Of a stretch of 64,000 nucleotides of DNA, positions 61,010 through 64,000 are shown in pieces. A program made the position numbers and the translations under genes. Within the stretch, counting starts at the first letter, position 1, and each line of letters begins with the position of its first letter. The stretch spans positions 42,158-106,157 of the forward strand of contig CAJXUN010000009.1 in assembly GCA_913061475.1 (NCBI GenBank), written 5' to 3'. The notes under the pieces are model-generated. The model saw nothing but the letters and a program-made list of their open reading frames with translations, was not told the DNA's origin and did not search any database. Source of the stretch: an uncultured Colwellia sp. GTDB lineage: Bacteria; Pseudomonadota; Gammaproteobacteria; Enterobacterales; Alteromonadaceae.

Positions 61010-61624
61010 ATGTTTACCCCTTTGTTACAAGGTCTTTTGCTAGGAGCAGGTATGATTATTCCCATCGGCGCACAAAACGCCCATGTACTTAATCATGGTA
61101 TTAAAAAAAATCATCATTTTTTAGCGGCCTCTGTTTGTATGTTTTGTGATGTTGTGCTGATTGCCTTAGGGGTGTTTGGTGGTGCGAAACTGATCGCTAC
61201 CTCACCAACCTTAGTGACCATTATTTCCTGGGGCGGCATTACTTTTTTATTAACGTATGCGAGCTTGTCATTTCGCCAAGTATGGCAAAATAACTATGAG
61301 AAGGAACAGCAGTTAGCGACTAAATTCAACAAAAGCCCTTGGCTAGTTATTATTGCTACACTCTCTGTAACGCTATTAAATCCGCATGTCTATCTAGATA
61401 CTGTGATGATATTAGGCAGTGTTGGCGGCAAGTTTCAAGGTAACGAACGGATCGCTTTCGCCGTAGGTACTATGCTGGCATCAATAATTTGGTTTTATAG
61501 CTTAGCGGGTGCGGCGGCAAAAATGTCACCTTGGCTTAGTCAAGCCAAAGTAAAAAGAACCATAGACACGCTGGTTGGATTAATCATGTGCGCAATAGCA
61601 TTGTCACTATTTAATAGCCTATGA
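61010..61624 (+). CDS. argO: LysE/ArgO family amino-acid exporter
   Basis: LLLGAGMIIPIGAQNAHVLNHGIKKNHH, VTLLNPHVYLDTVMILGSVG. Confidence 0.9.
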   Translation: MFTPLLQGLLLGAGMIIPIGAQNAHVLNHGIKKNHHFLAASVCMFCDVVLIALGVFGGAKLIATSPTLVTIISWGGITFLLTYASLSFRQVWQNNYEKEQQLATKFNKSPWLVIIATLSVTLLNPHVYLDTVMILGSVGGKFQGNERIAFAVGTMLASIIWFYSLAGAAAKMSPWLSQAKVKRTIDTLVGLIMCAIALSLFNSL

Positions 61625-61656
61625 ATAACAGCGTAAAGGCGATTAACTTAACACCT

Positions 61657-61998
61657 TTAAGCAAGCCTTTTACTCCAGTTTCCTGCATGGTAAAGTCGAC
61701 AGTTTTCTTCACTGTCGATTTCCACCTGATTGTTAATATTGTGAAGCTCAATACCGATATTTTCGAACTCCGCAGCAATCAGTGCGGCTAAGTCAGGAAC
61801 CCTAGCCGATTTTGCATAACGCGCGAGTGATTTATTGTTATCAAATACACAAACAACTTTTAAACTTTGTGGAAAGTTATCAAACTTAACCGTATGGGTT
61901 AGCCATTGAAAGCCTTCAATATCTGCTAAGGCGATATGGCAGACTGCCGTTAACGCTTTGATGATTTGATTATCGAGTTTTTTGTCTGATTTACGCAT
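61657..61998 (-). CDS. Conserved hypothetical protein
   Basis: 113-aa ORF with protein-like composition; no recognised domain. Confidence 0.55.
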   Translation of the reverse strand: MRKSDKKLDNQIIKALTAVCHIALADIEGFQWLTHTVKFDNFPQSLKVVCVFDNNKSLARYAKSARVPDLAALIAAEFENIGIELHNINNQVEIDSEENCRLYHAGNWSKRLA

Positions 61999-62016
61999 TA
62001 TTTATCCACATTATTT

Positions 62017-63849
62017 TTATACATTACCTTTCGAGAAATTGTTTGAAAAATGGTTACCCGCAAAACGCTCAGACTTATCACCTAAATAATTATTTTTACC
62101 TGATTTTTTGGTCGCTAATAAAAAGTTATCTACGGCTTTAATTAAACCATCAAAATCAAATTTTACGGTTCGGTCATGTAAGGCGTATCCTACTGATATA
62201 GTCACCGAAAGCGTTACATCTTCATATTCAATAAGCATATCACTAACACTGCGAGTAATTCTTTTGGCAAGCTCGCACACTTGTGCTTGAGTGACAGATT
62301 CACAAACCACAACAAATTCGTCTCCGCCCCAGCGAAGCAAGAGATCATGCTCTCTGATCTGTGTAGCTATTCTTTCAACAATGGCTTTTAAGGCTTTATC
62401 GCCACCGGCATGGCCAAAGGTATCATTTATAAACTTAAAGTCATCACAATCAATAATTAACGCGCCTAAAGACAATTCTTGCTTTGGCTCTCGTTCAAAC
62501 CGTGATTGTACCGCTGGTAAATAGGTTTTTAAATAGTTTCGACAAAAAGCACCTGTCAGCTCATCTTTCATCGACAATAAAAGTTGTGCTTTTAACATCC
62601 TATGATGAACGAAAAATACCATAATCAGAGCACAAAAAATCAACATTAAAGCGATAATGAAAAAAATATAGAACTGCTGCTTATTTTTATTCTCTTGTGC
62701 CGTAACTTTATTGCTCAGTAATGAGTTTTTCAACTCTGCTAGCTTTTGCAAACGCTTAATACTACCAATACGCTTATCCATAATGGTAACTAAACTTACC
62801 GTGTTCTCGTTGCTCGCTGATTGCTGAAACTCAGCATATGCTCGTAAATATTTTAACGAATTTTGCTCATCGTTTAACTGGTGATAAATTTCGCTCAATA
62901 AATAATGCAGAGTGGCACGTGTGTTGGAGTGCGCCAATTGCTTATTATATTCAAGGCTTCGTAAAGCATAATCAAGTGATAATGAGACCTGATGGGTTGC
63001 CAAATAAAATTCTGACATATTTTGACTAACCATTTGCATTAAACGCACATCATGATTTGATTTTGCTTTTTTTTCCGCTAATTTAAACCAATATTCAGCG
63101 GCGTTAAAATCGCCTATCTGTTGATTCACTATGCCTTTTAAACGCGACAAATAACCATCGTCGGTATTAAACTTTGATGATATACGCTCTGCTGTTAACG
63201 TTAAGCTTAAGGTTTCTTGTGGGTTTACATTAGCCAAATTAATTCGGGTATTAATTAAGTACAACATAGCCAAAAACTCACTATCGTAGTTTTTAGTTTT
63301 ACGCGCCAACGCCAGTGCCATTTCCAAAGGCTCAAGCGCTAATTCAAAAAGCGCTAACTCAACATAACTCAAAGCTAAGCGGTTTAATGCCACTATTTGC
63401 CCACGTTCATTACCATTTTCATAGGCATAATCAGCCATTTTTTGCACATAAAATATCGCTTGTGAATAATCACCACGAATAAAAAATATCCAACTAATAT
63501 TTTCCAATGAATCGATCACTAAATTATCATTTTCAACGTTTTCTAACGCTGCAATGGCTTTATCGAGATATTGTTTTCCTTCCGGCCAATTACCATCGTT
63601 AGTTTTTAATTTTGCAATATAAGCATAAATTGGCGCTTGTAATTTTAGGTAGGGTTCGGCATTAACTTGGCTAATTAACTCATCAACAAAACGGCGATTG
63701 TCGTCATTATTGAGGTGCTGTAATTTTTTCAGCTCGGCGTAATTATCTCGTGGATTTTGAGCCGAGGCATTACCCATAAAAAGCGTAGTCATAACTAAAG
63801 AGATAATAATTGATAAGTTAAGCAGATATTTTTGGCTCATTAAAGTCAT
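62017..63849 (-). CDS. Sensor-type diguanylate cyclase: signal peptide, TPR repeats, TM, GGDEF
   Basis: TPR-like repeats, TM FYIFFIIALMLIFCALIMVFFV, GGDEF core RWGGDEFVVVCESV. Confidence 0.92.
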   Translation of the reverse strand: MTLMSQKYLLNLSIIISLVMTTLFMGNASAQNPRDNYAELKKLQHLNNDDNRRFVDELISQVNAEPYLKLQAPIYAYIAKLKTNDGNWPEGKQYLDKAIAALENVENDNLVIDSLENISWIFFIRGDYSQAIFYVQKMADYAYENGNERGQIVALNRLALSYVELALFELALEPLEMALALARKTKNYDSEFLAMLYLINTRINLANVNPQETLSLTLTAERISSKFNTDDGYLSRLKGIVNQQIGDFNAAEYWFKLAEKKAKSNHDVRLMQMVSQNMSEFYLATHQVSLSLDYALRSLEYNKQLAHSNTRATLHYLLSEIYHQLNDEQNSLKYLRAYAEFQQSASNENTVSLVTIMDKRIGSIKRLQKLAELKNSLLSNKVTAQENKNKQQFYIFFIIALMLIFCALIMVFFVHHRMLKAQLLLSMKDELTGAFCRNYLKTYLPAVQSRFEREPKQELSLGALIIDCDDFKFINDTFGHAGGDKALKAIVERIATQIREHDLLLRWGGDEFVVVCESVTQAQVCELAKRITRSVSDMLIEYEDVTLSVTISVGYALHDRTVKFDFDGLIKAVDNFLLATKKSGKNNYLGDKSERFAGNHFSNNFSKGNV

Positions 63850-63938
63850 TTGATAAATTCCATTTTATAAATCCTTATCGATATAAACGTTCCGTCGTTC
63901 GATCGCCAGTTTACCTTAGTTTCGGTGACAATTAGCGC

Positions 63939-63965
63939 TTTAAACTAGGGTCTGTTGATCTTTCG
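63939..63965 (+). repeat. 27-bp dispersed repeat, copy 2
   Basis: TTTAAACTAGGGTCTGTTGATCTTTCG. Confidence 0.7.
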
Positions 63966-64000
63966 AGACTGTTTTTGCAGCAGTTTGTTGGGTATTTATA

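Overview
The window looks like a chromosomal segment of a marine gammaproteobacterium, probably Alteromonadales/Colwelliaceae-like (inferred from gene content and AT-rich composition; no search was run). Recognisable loci: a recC 3'-truncated at the left edge; a MoxR/DUF58/TgpA-transglutaminase operon; miaE; a very large Asp-rich thrombospondin-type-3-repeat surface protein; a nitric oxide reductase cluster (norQ-E-F / norC-B / orf / norD / dnrP-like) with two exact TTGAT-N4-ATCAA FNR/DNR-type boxes; a GST; an rlhA-like U32 protein; an alpha-glucan utilisation locus (tryptophan-halogenase family, two TonB-dependent receptors, pullulanase-type GH13) carrying a repeated TGCATACGTATTCA operator-like palindrome; lgt; rnhA with hybrid-binding domain; pirin/isochorismatase/LysR; yegD; argP/argO; and a TPR-GGDEF protein. 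Strongest candidates for undescribed biology: (i) a pair of adjacent full-length paralogues (3164-4600, 4705-6573) of no family I recognise, sharing a module present three times, preceded by four GTAATR repeats at exact 10-bp spacing; (ii) a small cassette island (27476-28880 and beyond) where a GNAT gene, a ccdAB-like toxin-antitoxin pair and a hypothetical gene are separated by three related attC-like imperfect inverted repeats with no integrase in the window; (iii) the halogenase-containing alpha-glucan locus with its putative LacI-type operators.
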